The notes under the pieces were generated by a model. The model searched no databases and was not told where the DNA came from. It worked only from the letters and a program-made list of their open reading frames with translations. A stretch of 64,000 nt of DNA from Streptomyces toyocaensis. Its GTDB lineage: Bacteria > Actinomycetota > Actinomycetes > Streptomycetales > Streptomycetaceae. Positions 25,349-33,609 of this stretch are shown here, in pieces (the first letter of the stretch is position 1; each line of letters starts with the position of its first letter). The position numbers and the translations under genes are program-made. Where the stretch lies: positions 62,001 through 126,000 of the forward strand of contig NZ_JFCB01000014.1 in NCBI RefSeq assembly GCF_000725125.1, read 5' to 3'.

Positions 25349-26529
25349 CCGGCCAGTTCCTCCGGGCGGGCGGGCGTACCGGCCCGCTCCCCCAGGGCCG
25401 AGTCCAGGTCGGCCCACAGGTCCTCGACGTCCTCCAGGCCGACCGAGAGCCGCAGCAGCCGGTCGCCGACCCCGGCGTCCCTGCGGTCACCGGCGTCGAC
25501 GATGCGGTGGCTGATGGACGCCGGGTGCTGGATGAGGGAGTCCACGCTGCCGAGGCTCACCGCCGGGGTGATCAGCCGCACGCCGGCGATCACCTCGTGC
25601 GGGTCGCCGTGCACCTCGAAGGAGACCATGGCGCCGCCGATGGCCGGGTAGTGCACGCGGTCCACGCGCGGGTCGTCGGCGAGCCGGGCGGCGAGTTCCG
25701 CGGCGTTCGCGGACGCGGCCCGCACCCGTACCGGCAGCGTCGACAGTCCCCGCAGCAGCAGGTAGCCGGCCAGCGGGTGCAGCACGCCGCCGGTGGCGAA
25801 CCGCACCTGGCGCAGCCGTCCGGCGAACTCCTCGTCGCAGGCCACCACGCCCGCCAGGACGTCCCCGTGACCGCCGAGGTACTTGGTGGCGCTGTGCAGC
25901 ACCAGCCGGGCCCCGTCTTCGGCCGGGCGCTGCAGGACCGGCGTGGCGAAGGTGTTGTCGACGAGCAGCGGCACGGAACCGCAGGCGTGGGCCACGGCCC
26001 GCAGGTCGATCTCGGCGAGCGTGGGGTTGGCCGGGGACTCCACCAGCACCAGACCCGTGTCCGGGCGCAGCGCGTCGGCGACCCCGGCCGGGTCGGTCCA
26101 GGTCACCTCGGAGCCGAGGAGCCCGGCGGTCAGCAGGTGGTCACTGCACCCGTACAGCGGGCGCACCGCGACGACGTGCCGCAGTCCCATCGAGCCGCGG
26201 ACCAGGAGCACGGCGCTGAGCGCGGCCATGCCGCTGGCGAACGCGACGGCCGACTCGGTGCCCTCCAGCCGCGCGAGGGCGGTCTCGAAGCGGGCGACGG
26301 TGGGGTTGCCGAGCCGCCCGTAGACGGGCGGGCCGTCCGGTTCGGCTCCGCTGGTGGCGAAGGCGTCGATGCGGGCGGCCTCCGCGCGGCTGTCGTACGA
26401 GGGGTAGGTGGTGGACAGGTCGATCGGCGGGGCGTGCAGTCCGAGTCCGGCGAGGTCGTCCCGGCCGGCGTGCACGGCCTCGGTGGCGAGTGCTCTGGTG
26501 GTGCGTCGCGTGTCCATGCCCAGGTCCAT
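25336..26529 (-). CDS. PLP-dependent trans-sulfuration enzyme (cystathionine gamma-lyase/synthase family)
   Basis: A 397-residue Cys/Met-metabolism PLP enzyme. Family marks are VYGRLGNPTVARFETALARL, AFASGMAALSAVL, VESPANPTLAEIDL, VDNTFATPVLQRP and the PLP-lysine segment LHSATKYLGGHGDVLAG. It could act as cystathionine gamma-lyase, methionine gamma-lyase or a synthase; the sequence does not decide. ATG 26529 or 26517 (MDTRRTTRALATEAVHAG) is possible. It is divergent from an Lrp/AsnC gene, which probably controls it. The stop lies in a heptamer repeat. Confidence 0.88.
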   Translation of the reverse strand: MDLGMDTRRTTRALATEAVHAGRDDLAGLGLHAPPIDLSTTYPSYDSRAEAARIDAFATSGAEPDGPPVYGRLGNPTVARFETALARLEGTESAVAFASGMAALSAVLLVRGSMGLRHVVAVRPLYGCSDHLLTAGLLGSEVTWTDPAGVADALRPDTGLVLVESPANPTLAEIDLRAVAHACGSVPLLVDNTFATPVLQRPAEDGARLVLHSATKYLGGHGDVLAGVVACDEEFAGRLRQVRFATGGVLHPLAGYLLLRGLSTLPVRVRAASANAAELAARLADDPRVDRVHYPAIGGAMVSFEVHGDPHEVIAGVRLITPAVSLGSVDSLIQHPASISHRIVDAGDRRDAGVGDRLLRLSVGLEDVEDLWADLDSALGERAGTPARPEELAGAEG

Positions 26530-26545
26530 GTACGGAAGGGTGAAC

Positions 26546-26583
26546 ACCGGCCGGGGATCGGGGGCCGGTTTCCGTGCTACGTT
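26546..26583. promoter_or_regulatory. Inverted repeat and -10 box in the PLP-enzyme/Lrp divergent promoter
   Basis: ACCGGCC (26546-26552) and GGCCGGT (26563-26569) form a perfect inverted repeat with a 10-nt centre, a plausible Lrp/AsnC site. The hexamer TACGTT (26578-26583) lies 6 nt before the GTG start of the Lrp gene, which has no ribosome site, so that mRNA is probably leaderless. Confidence 0.45.
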
Positions 26584-26589
26584 CGGCCA

Positions 26590-27081
26590 GTGTCCGAATC
26601 CGTCGTACTCGATCCGGTGGACCTCCATCTCCTGCGGCTGTTGCAGAACGACGCCCGGACGACGTACCGGGACCTCGCCGCACAGGTCGGGGTCGCTCCG
26701 TCGACCTGTCTGGACCGGGTGACCCGGCTGCGCCGTTCCGGTGTGATCCTCGGGCACCGGCTGAAACTGGACCCGGCGAAACTGGGCCGGGGTCTGCAGG
26801 CCCTGCTGTCGGTGCAGGTCAGACCCCACCGGCGGGAACTGGTGGGGCCGTTCGTGGAGCGGATCCGGGCGCTTCCGGAGTCGCTGACCGTGTTCCATCT
26901 GACCGGGCCCGACGACTATCTGGTGCATGTCGCGGTCGCCGACATGACGGATCTCCAGCGGCTGGTGCTCGACGAGTTCACGTCCCGGCGGGAGGTGGCG
27001 CGGGTGGAGACGCGGCTGATCTTCCAGCAGTGGGACTGCGGGCCGCTGCTGCCCACTTCGCCCTCGGCTCAATCCGGGTGA
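26590..27081 (+). CDS. Lrp/AsnC-family transcriptional regulator
   Basis: A 163-residue regulator. The N-terminal helix-turn-helix is DLHLLRLLQNDARTTYRDLA with VGVAPSTCLDRVTRLRRSG; the C-terminal RAM ligand domain contains LTGPDDYLVHVAVADMTDLQ. The GTG at 26590 directly follows a -10-like TACGTT, so translation of a leaderless mRNA is likely. It is divergent from the trans-sulfuration enzyme, a probable amino-acid-responsive target. Confidence 0.92.
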   Translation: MSESVVLDPVDLHLLRLLQNDARTTYRDLAAQVGVAPSTCLDRVTRLRRSGVILGHRLKLDPAKLGRGLQALLSVQVRPHRRELVGPFVERIRALPESLTVFHLTGPDDYLVHVAVADMTDLQRLVLDEFTSRREVARVETRLIFQQWDCGPLLPTSPSAQSG

Positions 27082-27113
27082 CGCGCGGCGGGCCGCGTAC
27101 CAGGATGGTCCGC

Positions 27114-28802
27114 ATGTCACAGACCAACAGCGCGCTCCCCCGTCAGGTCGCCGACGCCTACGTCGACGAGCTCATCGCCCTCGATCCGGTCACCGGGACG
27201 TTCCTCGGCGTGCAGGAGAGCTCCTCCCTGCTGCCCGACCTCTCACCCGCCGGCCAGGAAGCCGTCGCCGAGCTTCAGCGTGCGACCCTCGCGCAGCTCG
27301 ACGAGGCCGAGCGGCTGCCCGGCGCGGACAGCGACGTCGAGCGCCGCTGTGCGCGCCTGCTCCGCGAACGGCTCACCGCGCACCTGGCCGTGCACGAGGC
27401 CGGCGAAGGGCTGCGAGAGGTCGGCAACCTGGGCACGGTCGCCCACTCGGTGCGCGAGGTGTTCACCGTGACGCCGGCCGCGACGGAGGAGGACTGGGCG
27501 GCGATCGCCGAGCGGCTGCGCGCGGTCCCTGCCGCGCTGGCGGGCTACCGGGAGTCCCTCGCGCTGGGCCTGGAGCGCGCGCTGTACGCGGCGCCGCGCC
27601 CGACGGAGACGTTCACCGGGCAGCTCACCGAGTGGGCGGACACGGGCGGGGGCCGCGGCTGGTTCGAGGACTTCGCGGCCGCGGGACCGGACGCGCTGCG
27701 CACCGAGCTGGACGAGGCTGCCCGCGCGGCCACCGCGGCCGTCGTGGACCTGCGGGACTGGATGCGCGACGTGTACGCGCCGGCGATCGAGGGCGCGCCG
27801 AACACGGTGGGCCGCGAGCGCTACGCCCGCTGGTCCCGCTACTACAACGGCACGGACCTGGATCTGGACGAGGCGTACGCGTACGGCTGGTCCGAGTACC
27901 ACTCCCTGCTCGGCGAGATGAGGAAGGAGGCCGAGAAGATCCTGCCCGGTGCCGCGACGCCGTGGGTGGCGCTGGCCCACCTCGACGAGCACGGCCGGCA
28001 CATCGAGGGCGTCGACGAGGTCCGCGACTGGCTGCAGGGCGTGATGGACCGGGCCGTCGAGGCCCTGGACGGCACGCACTTCGACCTCGCCGAGCGGGTG
28101 CGCAGGGTGGAGTCGCGGATCGCTCCCGCCGGCAGCGCGGCGGCCCCGTACTACACGCCACCGTCGGAGGACTTCTCCCGGCCGGGCTGCACCTGGCTGC
28201 CCACGATGGGACTGACCCGCTTCCCCGTCTACGACCTGGTCTCGACCTGGTACCACGAGGGCGTCCCCGGCCATCACCTCCAGCTCGCGCAGTGGGTGCA
28301 CGTGGCCGAGGACCTCTCCCGCTACCAGGCCTCGGTGGGCATGGTGAGCGCCAACGCCGAGGGCTGGGCGCTGTACGCGGAGCGGCTGATGGACGAACTC
28401 GGTTTCCTCACGGACGCGGAGGAGCGGCTGGGCTACCTGGACGCGCAGATGATGCGGGCGGCCCGGGTCATCGTCGACATCGGCATGCACCTGGAGCTGG
28501 AGATCCCGGCGGACTCGCCGTTCCACCCGGGTGAGCGGTGGACGCCGGAACTGGCCGAGGAGTTCTTCGGGGCGCACAGCAGCCGCCCGGCGGACTTCGT
28601 GGAGAGCGAGCTGACCCGCTATCTGACGATCCCGGGCCAGGCGATCGGTTACAAGCTGGGCGAGCGGGCGTGGCTGCTGGGCCGGGAGAACGCGCGCAGG
28701 CGGCACGGAGACGCTTTCGATCTCAAGGCCTGGCACATGGCCGCGCTGTCCCAGGGGTCGCTGGGTCTGGACGACCTGGTGGACGAACTGTCGGCGCTGT
28801 GA
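27114..28802 (+). CDS. DUF885 family protein (putative metallopeptidase)
   Basis: A 562-residue protein of the DUF885 family. The key motif is YHEGVPGHHLQLAQ (about residues 381-394), an HExxxHH-like zinc site, and a downstream Glu in ANAEGWALYAERLMDELGFL fits a gluzincin-like active site. The length matches the family. No signal peptide is seen, so it is probably cytoplasmic. ATG 27114 is used; an ATG 9 nt upstream is also in frame. Function is unproven, with peptidase activity inferred from fold. Confidence 0.85.
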   Translation: MSQTNSALPRQVADAYVDELIALDPVTGTFLGVQESSSLLPDLSPAGQEAVAELQRATLAQLDEAERLPGADSDVERRCARLLRERLTAHLAVHEAGEGLREVGNLGTVAHSVREVFTVTPAATEEDWAAIAERLRAVPAALAGYRESLALGLERALYAAPRPTETFTGQLTEWADTGGGRGWFEDFAAAGPDALRTELDEAARAATAAVVDLRDWMRDVYAPAIEGAPNTVGRERYARWSRYYNGTDLDLDEAYAYGWSEYHSLLGEMRKEAEKILPGAATPWVALAHLDEHGRHIEGVDEVRDWLQGVMDRAVEALDGTHFDLAERVRRVESRIAPAGSAAAPYYTPPSEDFSRPGCTWLPTMGLTRFPVYDLVSTWYHEGVPGHHLQLAQWVHVAEDLSRYQASVGMVSANAEGWALYAERLMDELGFLTDAEERLGYLDAQMMRAARVIVDIGMHLELEIPADSPFHPGERWTPELAEEFFGAHSSRPADFVESELTRYLTIPGQAIGYKLGERAWLLGRENARRRHGDAFDLKAWHMAALSQGSLGLDDLVDELSAL

Positions 28803-28809
28803 GCCGGGG

Positions 28810-29037
28810 TCAGCGCCGGAAGCCGCCCTCCGAGTCGATGACCTGACCTGTGATCCAGTCCGCCTCGTCCGTGGCCAGCCACGCGATGAGGCGGGCGGGG
28901 TCGTCGGGCATGCCCCAGCGGCCGGCGGGGAAGAGGGCGGCGACGGCGTCGTACGTCTCACGGCTCAGGTGGTCGGTGTCCACCGGGCCGGGGTTGACAA
29001 TGTTCACGGTGACCGCGTGCCCGGCCGGAGCGGCCGA
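28810..29037 (-). pseudogene. 3' remnant of a short-chain dehydrogenase gene
   Basis: Only the C-terminal quarter of an SDR remains: GHAVTVNIVNPGPVDTD, then WGMPDDPARLIAWLATDEAD and WITGQVIDSEGGFRR before a stop at 28810. The Rossmann glycine motif and the catalytic Tyr/Lys are missing. Immediately upstream in the same frame is the stop codon of the Imm21 gene, so a deletion has joined the two. A GTG at 29007 could start a 65-residue product, but that would have no cofactor site. Confidence 0.82.
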
Positions 29038-29550
29038 TCAGGGCAGCGGCCTGAGCTGCACGAGGATCAGCCAGGTCTCGGGGCCCGGCTGCGCCTGCGC
29101 GGCGCGGACCGCGTAGCGGCCGGGGGTGAGGGTGAGACGTACGTGGCCGGTGCCCGTGGAGTGGGCGCCGGGCCAGGCCGCGTCGAACAGCACGACCGTG
29201 CCCGGCACGTTCCAGTGCACCTCGGCCTGCCACCGCGCGGCCTGCAGGGCGGCAGGGACGCTCGCCAGCAGTTCCGCCTCCGCGTGTCCGGCGACCCACC
29301 GGACGAAGGTGCCGTGCTCGGGGAGGAAGGCCGTGGCTGCGGGCTCGTCGCCCAGGACGAGGGCCGCGGCGTCGCCGACCGGGAGGAGCCCGACAAGTCC
29401 GTCCACCTCGCAGGCCCGGTCGTAGTCCGAGGCCGTCTCCTCGCCGTCGGCCCCCGTCCAGAACGGCAGCACCGTCTCCGGTACCGCGATGAGCGGCCCG
29501 CCGCCCGACTCCACCCACTCGGCCGTGCACGGCTCCGCGTATCGCACCAT
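29038..29550 (-). CDS. Imm21-family immunity protein
   Basis: A 170-residue soluble protein matching the Imm21 family as I remember it, from its opening MVRYAEPCTAEWVESGGGPL and the segments DYDRACEVDGLVGLLPVGD and LVLGDEPAATAFLPEHGTF. Imm21 proteins are predicted immunity proteins of polymorphic toxin systems. No toxin, WXG or secretion gene is seen nearby, so it is an orphan here. ATG 29550 is chosen since it begins the conserved part. Its stop abuts the SDR remnant. Confidence 0.75.
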   Translation of the reverse strand: MVRYAEPCTAEWVESGGGPLIAVPETVLPFWTGADGEETASDYDRACEVDGLVGLLPVGDAAALVLGDEPAATAFLPEHGTFVRWVAGHAEAELLASVPAALQAARWQAEVHWNVPGTVVLFDAAWPGAHSTGTGHVRLTLTPGRYAVRAAQAQPGPETWLILVQLRPLP

Positions 29551-29594
29551 GGCGCAGAACCTACCGGGTCCGCTCCCCTGCCCGGCCCGGGGGT

Positions 29595-30068
29595 TCAGCA
29601 TCCGCAGTCGTCTGCGCCCACGGCTGCGGTCAGCGGGTCGGGGACACGGCGCTCGCGGCCCCACCGCGTCTCGAACTCCAGGCCCTCGCGGACCCAGTAC
29701 TCGAACCCGCCGAGCATCTCCTTGACCCGGTAGCCGAGTCCGGCGAGGGCGAGCGCGGCGCGGGCGGCGCCGTCGCAGCCGGGGCCCCAGCAGTACGTCA
29801 CGACCGGCACCGACGGGTCCAGGAGCCGCCCGGCCCGCTCGGGAACGAGCGCGGTGGGCAGGTGCACCGCACCGGGGACGTGGCCCTGGTCCCAGGCCTC
29901 GGTGGAGCGCGAGTCCAGCAGGACGAACCCGGGGTCGCCGTCCGCCGCGAGCGCGGCCGCCACGTCGGAGACGTCGGTGTGGAGGGCGAGGCTCGCGCGG
30001 AAGTGGGCGGCGGCCTCGGCCGGGGAGGCGGGGGCGACACGCAGGACGGGGTTCACGGTGGTGGTCAT
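29595..30068 (-). CDS. Rhodanese-like domain protein
   Basis: A 157-residue single-domain sulfurtransferase-like protein. The N-terminal segment GFVLLDSRSTEAWDQGHVPG and the active loop VVTYCWGPGCDGAARA (catalytic Cys near residue 93) are typical. It has a DCGC C-terminus. It starts 94 nt from a divergent Lrp/AsnC gene, which probably regulates it. A role in sulfane-sulfur handling is inferred. Confidence 0.88.
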   Translation of the reverse strand: MTTTVNPVLRVAPASPAEAAAHFRASLALHTDVSDVAAALAADGDPGFVLLDSRSTEAWDQGHVPGAVHLPTALVPERAGRLLDPSVPVVTYCWGPGCDGAARAALALAGLGYRVKEMLGGFEYWVREGLEFETRWGRERRVPDPLTAAVGADDCGC

Positions 30069-30126
30069 GGGAGAGAAACTACGGTCACGGCGTGCGGGCC
30101 TGAAGTGACGATTCCCGGCCTTCGGG

Positions 30127-30156
30127 TTGATCGGCCGGGGGATCCCCTGCTACTTC
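30127..30156 (+). promoter_or_regulatory. Predicted promoter of the second Lrp gene with overlapping inverted repeat
   Basis: TTGATC (30127-30132) and TACTTC (30151-30156), 18 nt apart, lie so that the start codon at 30163 would be nearly the first transcribed base. An inverted repeat, CCCGGCC (30114-30120) and GGCCGGG (30133-30139), overlaps the -35 region and could be the autoregulatory site. Confidence 0.4.
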
Positions 30157-30162
30157 TCGGGG

Positions 30163-30609
30163 ATGACCGCGTATTCACCGGACGCCACGGACTGGCGCAT
30201 TCTCGACGTCCTCCAGCGCGAGGGACGGGCCAGCTTCGCCGAACTCGCCCGTGCCGTCTCGATGTCCGCCAGCGCGGTCACCGAGCGGGTGCGCCGGATG
30301 GAGGAGGCAGGCGTCATCCGGGGTTATGCGGCGGTGGTGGACCCTGAGCGGCTCGGTCTGCCGATCCTGGCCTTCGTACGGTTGCGCTATCCGACCGGGA
30401 ACTACAAGCCGTTCCACGACCTCGTCGCCGCGACGCCCGAGATCCTGGAGGCGCACCACGTGACGGGCGACGACTGCTTCGTCATCAAGGTCGCCGCCCG
30501 TTCGATGCGGCACCTGGAGGAGGTGTCGGGCCGGATCGGCACGCTCGGCTCGGTGACCACCAGCGTCGTGTACTCCTCGCCCCTGCCGCGCCGCCCGCTG
30601 GGGCGGTGA
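30163..30609 (+). CDS. Lrp/AsnC-family transcriptional regulator
   Basis: A 148-residue regulator with helix-turn-helix WRILDVLQREGRASFAELAR and MSASAVTERVRRMEEAGVIR, then the RAM domain (HHVTGDDCFVIKVAARSMR). ATG 30163 follows GGGG only 2 nt upstream, too close for a normal ribosome site, so a leaderless transcript is likely. It is divergent from the rhodanese gene and converges on sbcC. Confidence 0.92.
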   Translation: MTAYSPDATDWRILDVLQREGRASFAELARAVSMSASAVTERVRRMEEAGVIRGYAAVVDPERLGLPILAFVRLRYPTGNYKPFHDLVAATPEILEAHHVTGDDCFVIKVAARSMRHLEEVSGRIGTLGSVTTSVVYSSPLPRRPLGR

Positions 30610-30615
30610 CCGTCC

Positions 30616-33609
30616 TCACCGCGTCCCGCACTGCCGCAGCTGCGAACCCGAGCGCCCCTTCACGACCTCCAGCTGGGCGTGTATCCGCCGGCGGAGATCG
30701 GCGACGTGGCTGACGATGCCCACGCTGCGGTCGCGCTCGCGCAGGGAGTCCAGAACGTCCAGGACCTCGTCGAGGGTCTGGTCGTCGAGGCTGCCGAAGC
30801 CCTCGTCGATGAAGAGGGTGTCCAGCCGGACCCCGCCGGCCTCGTCCGTGACGACGTCGGCGAGGCCCAGCGCGAGAGCGAGGGAGGCGAAGAAGGTCTC
30901 GCCGCCCGAGAGGGTGGCGGTGTCGCGCTCCCGCCCGGTCCAGGCGTCCACGACGTGCAGTCCGAGGCCGCTGCGGCCGCGGCCGGTGCGGTCGTCGGAG
31001 TGGACGAGGGCGTAGCGGCCGGACGACATGCGGTGCAGCCGCACGGTCGCGGCGGCGGCGACCTGTTCCAGCCGGGCGGCGAGGACGTACGACTCCAGGC
31101 GCATCCGCCGCTCGTTGTCCGCCGAGGTGCCGGCCGCGAGACCGGCCAGACGGGCCACCCGGTCGTACTCCTCGCGCAGCGGTCCCAGCCGGCGTACCGA
31201 GGCGGCGGCCCGGGCGGAGAGCCGGTCGAGCTCGGCGCAGCGCCGGACGGCGGCGTCAAGGGCGGAGGCCGCCTCACGCGCCCTGCGGCCGGCTTCCTCG
31301 GCGGCCCGCCGCGCGGAGGCGAGGTCGGCGGGCGGCCGCCCCGCGGCGGCAGCGGTCTCCGGCTCGGCAAGGACGGCCCGTACGGCCGCCTCCTCCTGCT
31401 GCCGGGCGTCCAGGCGCCGTTGCAGTGCGCGGTGGGCGGCGTCGTCGAGGAGCGCGTCGGCCGCGGCCTGCGGGGTGTCGAAGCCCGCCCGGAAGGCGGC
31501 GTCGGCCAGCCGGGCGTCGGCCTCCTTGAGCCGCCGGGCCGCGTTCTCGGCGGTGCGGACGGTGTCGGCGGCGTCGGTGAGCAGCGCGACGCTCCGTTCG
31601 AGCTGCGCGGCGCGCGCGGTCACGCTGGCGGCGTCCCCACGGGCCTGCGCCAACTCCGCTTCCAGGGTCTCGCGTTCCCGGTCCAGCCGCTCACGGTGGC
31701 CCACCCGGGAGGCGGCCCGGACGGCCGCCTCGCGCTGGGCGGCGACCCGCAGTTCGTACTCGTGCTCCGCGTGGCGCAGTTGCTCCTGCGCGGAGTGCAG
31801 TACGGAGGCGGCCTCCCGCGCCCGCGCGTACTCCTGCTCCAACTCGTCCACCGCGCGGGAGAGTTGTTCGGTGGCGCCGTCCCCGGCCTCGGCGCTCGCG
31901 GCGGCCAGTGCCTCCCGGGCGGCGCCGAGCCGCCGCTCGGCCTCCGCGCGGCGCTCGTCAGCGCTCTGGTGCTCGGCGAGGGCGCGCTCCTCCGTCTCGC
32001 GGTCGACGTGCCCGTCGACCCTGCGGGCGGGGGCGGGGTGCTCGGTGGCACCACAGACGGCGCAGGGGTCGCCGTCGGTGAGGCCGGCGGCCAGTTCGGC
32101 GGCGATGCCGTTCAGCCGCTGTTCCTTGAGATCGAGCCACCGCTGCCTGGCCGTGAGCGCGCGCTCCCGGGCGGCGCGGGCCTCGTCGTCGGCCGTGTCC
32201 GCGTCCTCGGCGAGCCGGTCGCGCAGGCGCGCGGCGTTCAGCCGCTGCCGCGCGGGGTCCCGCCGCACGGCCAGTTCACCTGCCCTGGCCGCGGCCTGCT
32301 GCGCGGACTCGATGCGGCTCTGCAGACCGGTCCGGGACTCCTCCCAGTCCGCGAGCCAGGACTCCGCGTCCTGGAGGGCCTCCTCGTCGGCGCGTTCCTG
32401 CCGGTCCAGGCCGGCCCGCTCGCCGAGGAGATCCGTCAGGCGCCGCTCGGCGCGGCGGGCCGACGCCAGCCCGCCCAGTTCCTCGGCGGCCCTGCGGGCG
32501 GCGACCGCGAGTCCGTCCGCTCCCGCGTCCGCCAGGGACGCCGGGAGGAGGGCTCGCGCGCGCAGTTCGGCGGCGGCCGCCCGCCGGTGCTCGGTCTCGG
32601 CGGAGTCCCGCAGGTCCAGCGCGGGGGCGACGGTCTCGGCCTTGCGTGCCCGCTCCATGCGGGTCCGCGCCTCCCGGTGGGCGCCGGTCTCCTCCTCGAG
32701 CCGCGCCGCCCGTTCCCGCGCCTCGGCGAACCGCCTCTGCAGCCGGTCCCGTTCGCGTTCCTCGTCCAGACCCCGGCCGGCGTCGGCCAGGGCGGACTCG
32801 GCGGCGGTGAGCCGGCACCGGGCGGCGGTGAGCTGTTCCCGCGCGGTGCTGCGGGCGACGGCGGCGGCGCTCAGCACGGCCTCGGCCAGCCCCGGTTCGC
32901 CGGGCGCCGGCCCGGGCAGCTCCATGGTGCCGCCCGCGGCCTGCTGCATCCGGTGGGCGTCGGCCAGCAGGTCGGCGTCGCCGTCGCGCACCAGGGACTC
33001 GGTGGCGCGCCTCCGTTCGGCGAGGCGCTTCTCCACGTCGGCGAAGCGGCGCGTGTCGAAGAGGCGGCCCAGCAGCTTGCCCCGGGCCTCGGCGTCGGCG
33101 CGCAGGAAGCGGGCGAAGTCGCCCTGGGGCAGCAGCACGACCTGGCAGAACTGCTCCCGGCTCATGCCGAGGAGCTGGGTGATCTCCTCGCCGATCTCCT
33201 GGTGCGAACGGCTGAGGTCCTTCCAGGCGCCCGAGACGGCGACGCGTTCCCGCAGCCAGGTCTGGGCCTTGTCCAGGGTGGTGCCGGTGCCGCGCTTCTT
33301 GGGACGTTCCCAGGGCGGCTGCCGGGTGATCTCCAGCCGCCGTCCGGCGACGGTGAGCTCGAGCGTGACCGAGGTCCGGGTGGCCGGGGCGGCGTGGTCG
33401 CTGCGCAGCGCCGTGCCCTGACCGCTCTGCCGGGCCCCGGGGACGGAGCCGTAGAGCGCGTAGCAGACGGCGTCCAGCACGGAGGTCTTGCCGGCGCCCG
33501 TGGGACCGTGCAGCAGGAAGAGCCCCGCCGCGGACAGCTCGTCGAAGTCGACGCTCTGAGTGCCCCCGAAGGGCCCGAAGGCGGTGATGTCCAGCCGGTG
33601 CAGTCTCAT
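30616..33609 (-). CDS. sbcC: Exonuclease subunit SbcC (SMC-like ATPase)
   Basis: A 997-residue DNA repair ATPase that with SbcD cuts hairpin and blocked DNA ends. N-terminal Walker A is LLHGPTGAGKTSVLDAV; long coiled-coil arms (about residues 180-800) flank the zinc hook CAVCGATEHP near the middle; the C-terminus has LSGGETFFASLALALGLADV and Walker B LDTLFIDEGFGSLD. The ATG at 33609 overlaps the sbcD end by 4 nt (ATGA). All required motifs are intact. Confidence 0.96.
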   Translation of the reverse strand: MRLHRLDITAFGPFGGTQSVDFDELSAAGLFLLHGPTGAGKTSVLDAVCYALYGSVPGARQSGQGTALRSDHAAPATRTSVTLELTVAGRRLEITRQPPWERPKKRGTGTTLDKAQTWLRERVAVSGAWKDLSRSHQEIGEEITQLLGMSREQFCQVVLLPQGDFARFLRADAEARGKLLGRLFDTRRFADVEKRLAERRRATESLVRDGDADLLADAHRMQQAAGGTMELPGPAPGEPGLAEAVLSAAAVARSTAREQLTAARCRLTAAESALADAGRGLDEERERDRLQRRFAEARERAARLEEETGAHREARTRMERARKAETVAPALDLRDSAETEHRRAAAAELRARALLPASLADAGADGLAVAARRAAEELGGLASARRAERRLTDLLGERAGLDRQERADEEALQDAESWLADWEESRTGLQSRIESAQQAAARAGELAVRRDPARQRLNAARLRDRLAEDADTADDEARAARERALTARQRWLDLKEQRLNGIAAELAAGLTDGDPCAVCGATEHPAPARRVDGHVDRETEERALAEHQSADERRAEAERRLGAAREALAAASAEAGDGATEQLSRAVDELEQEYARAREAASVLHSAQEQLRHAEHEYELRVAAQREAAVRAASRVGHRERLDRERETLEAELAQARGDAASVTARAAQLERSVALLTDAADTVRTAENAARRLKEADARLADAAFRAGFDTPQAAADALLDDAAHRALQRRLDARQQEEAAVRAVLAEPETAAAAGRPPADLASARRAAEEAGRRAREAASALDAAVRRCAELDRLSARAAASVRRLGPLREEYDRVARLAGLAAGTSADNERRMRLESYVLAARLEQVAAAATVRLHRMSSGRYALVHSDDRTGRGRSGLGLHVVDAWTGRERDTATLSGGETFFASLALALGLADVVTDEAGGVRLDTLFIDEGFGSLDDQTLDEVLDVLDSLRERDRSVGIVSHVADLRRRIHAQLEVVKGRSGSQLRQCGTR

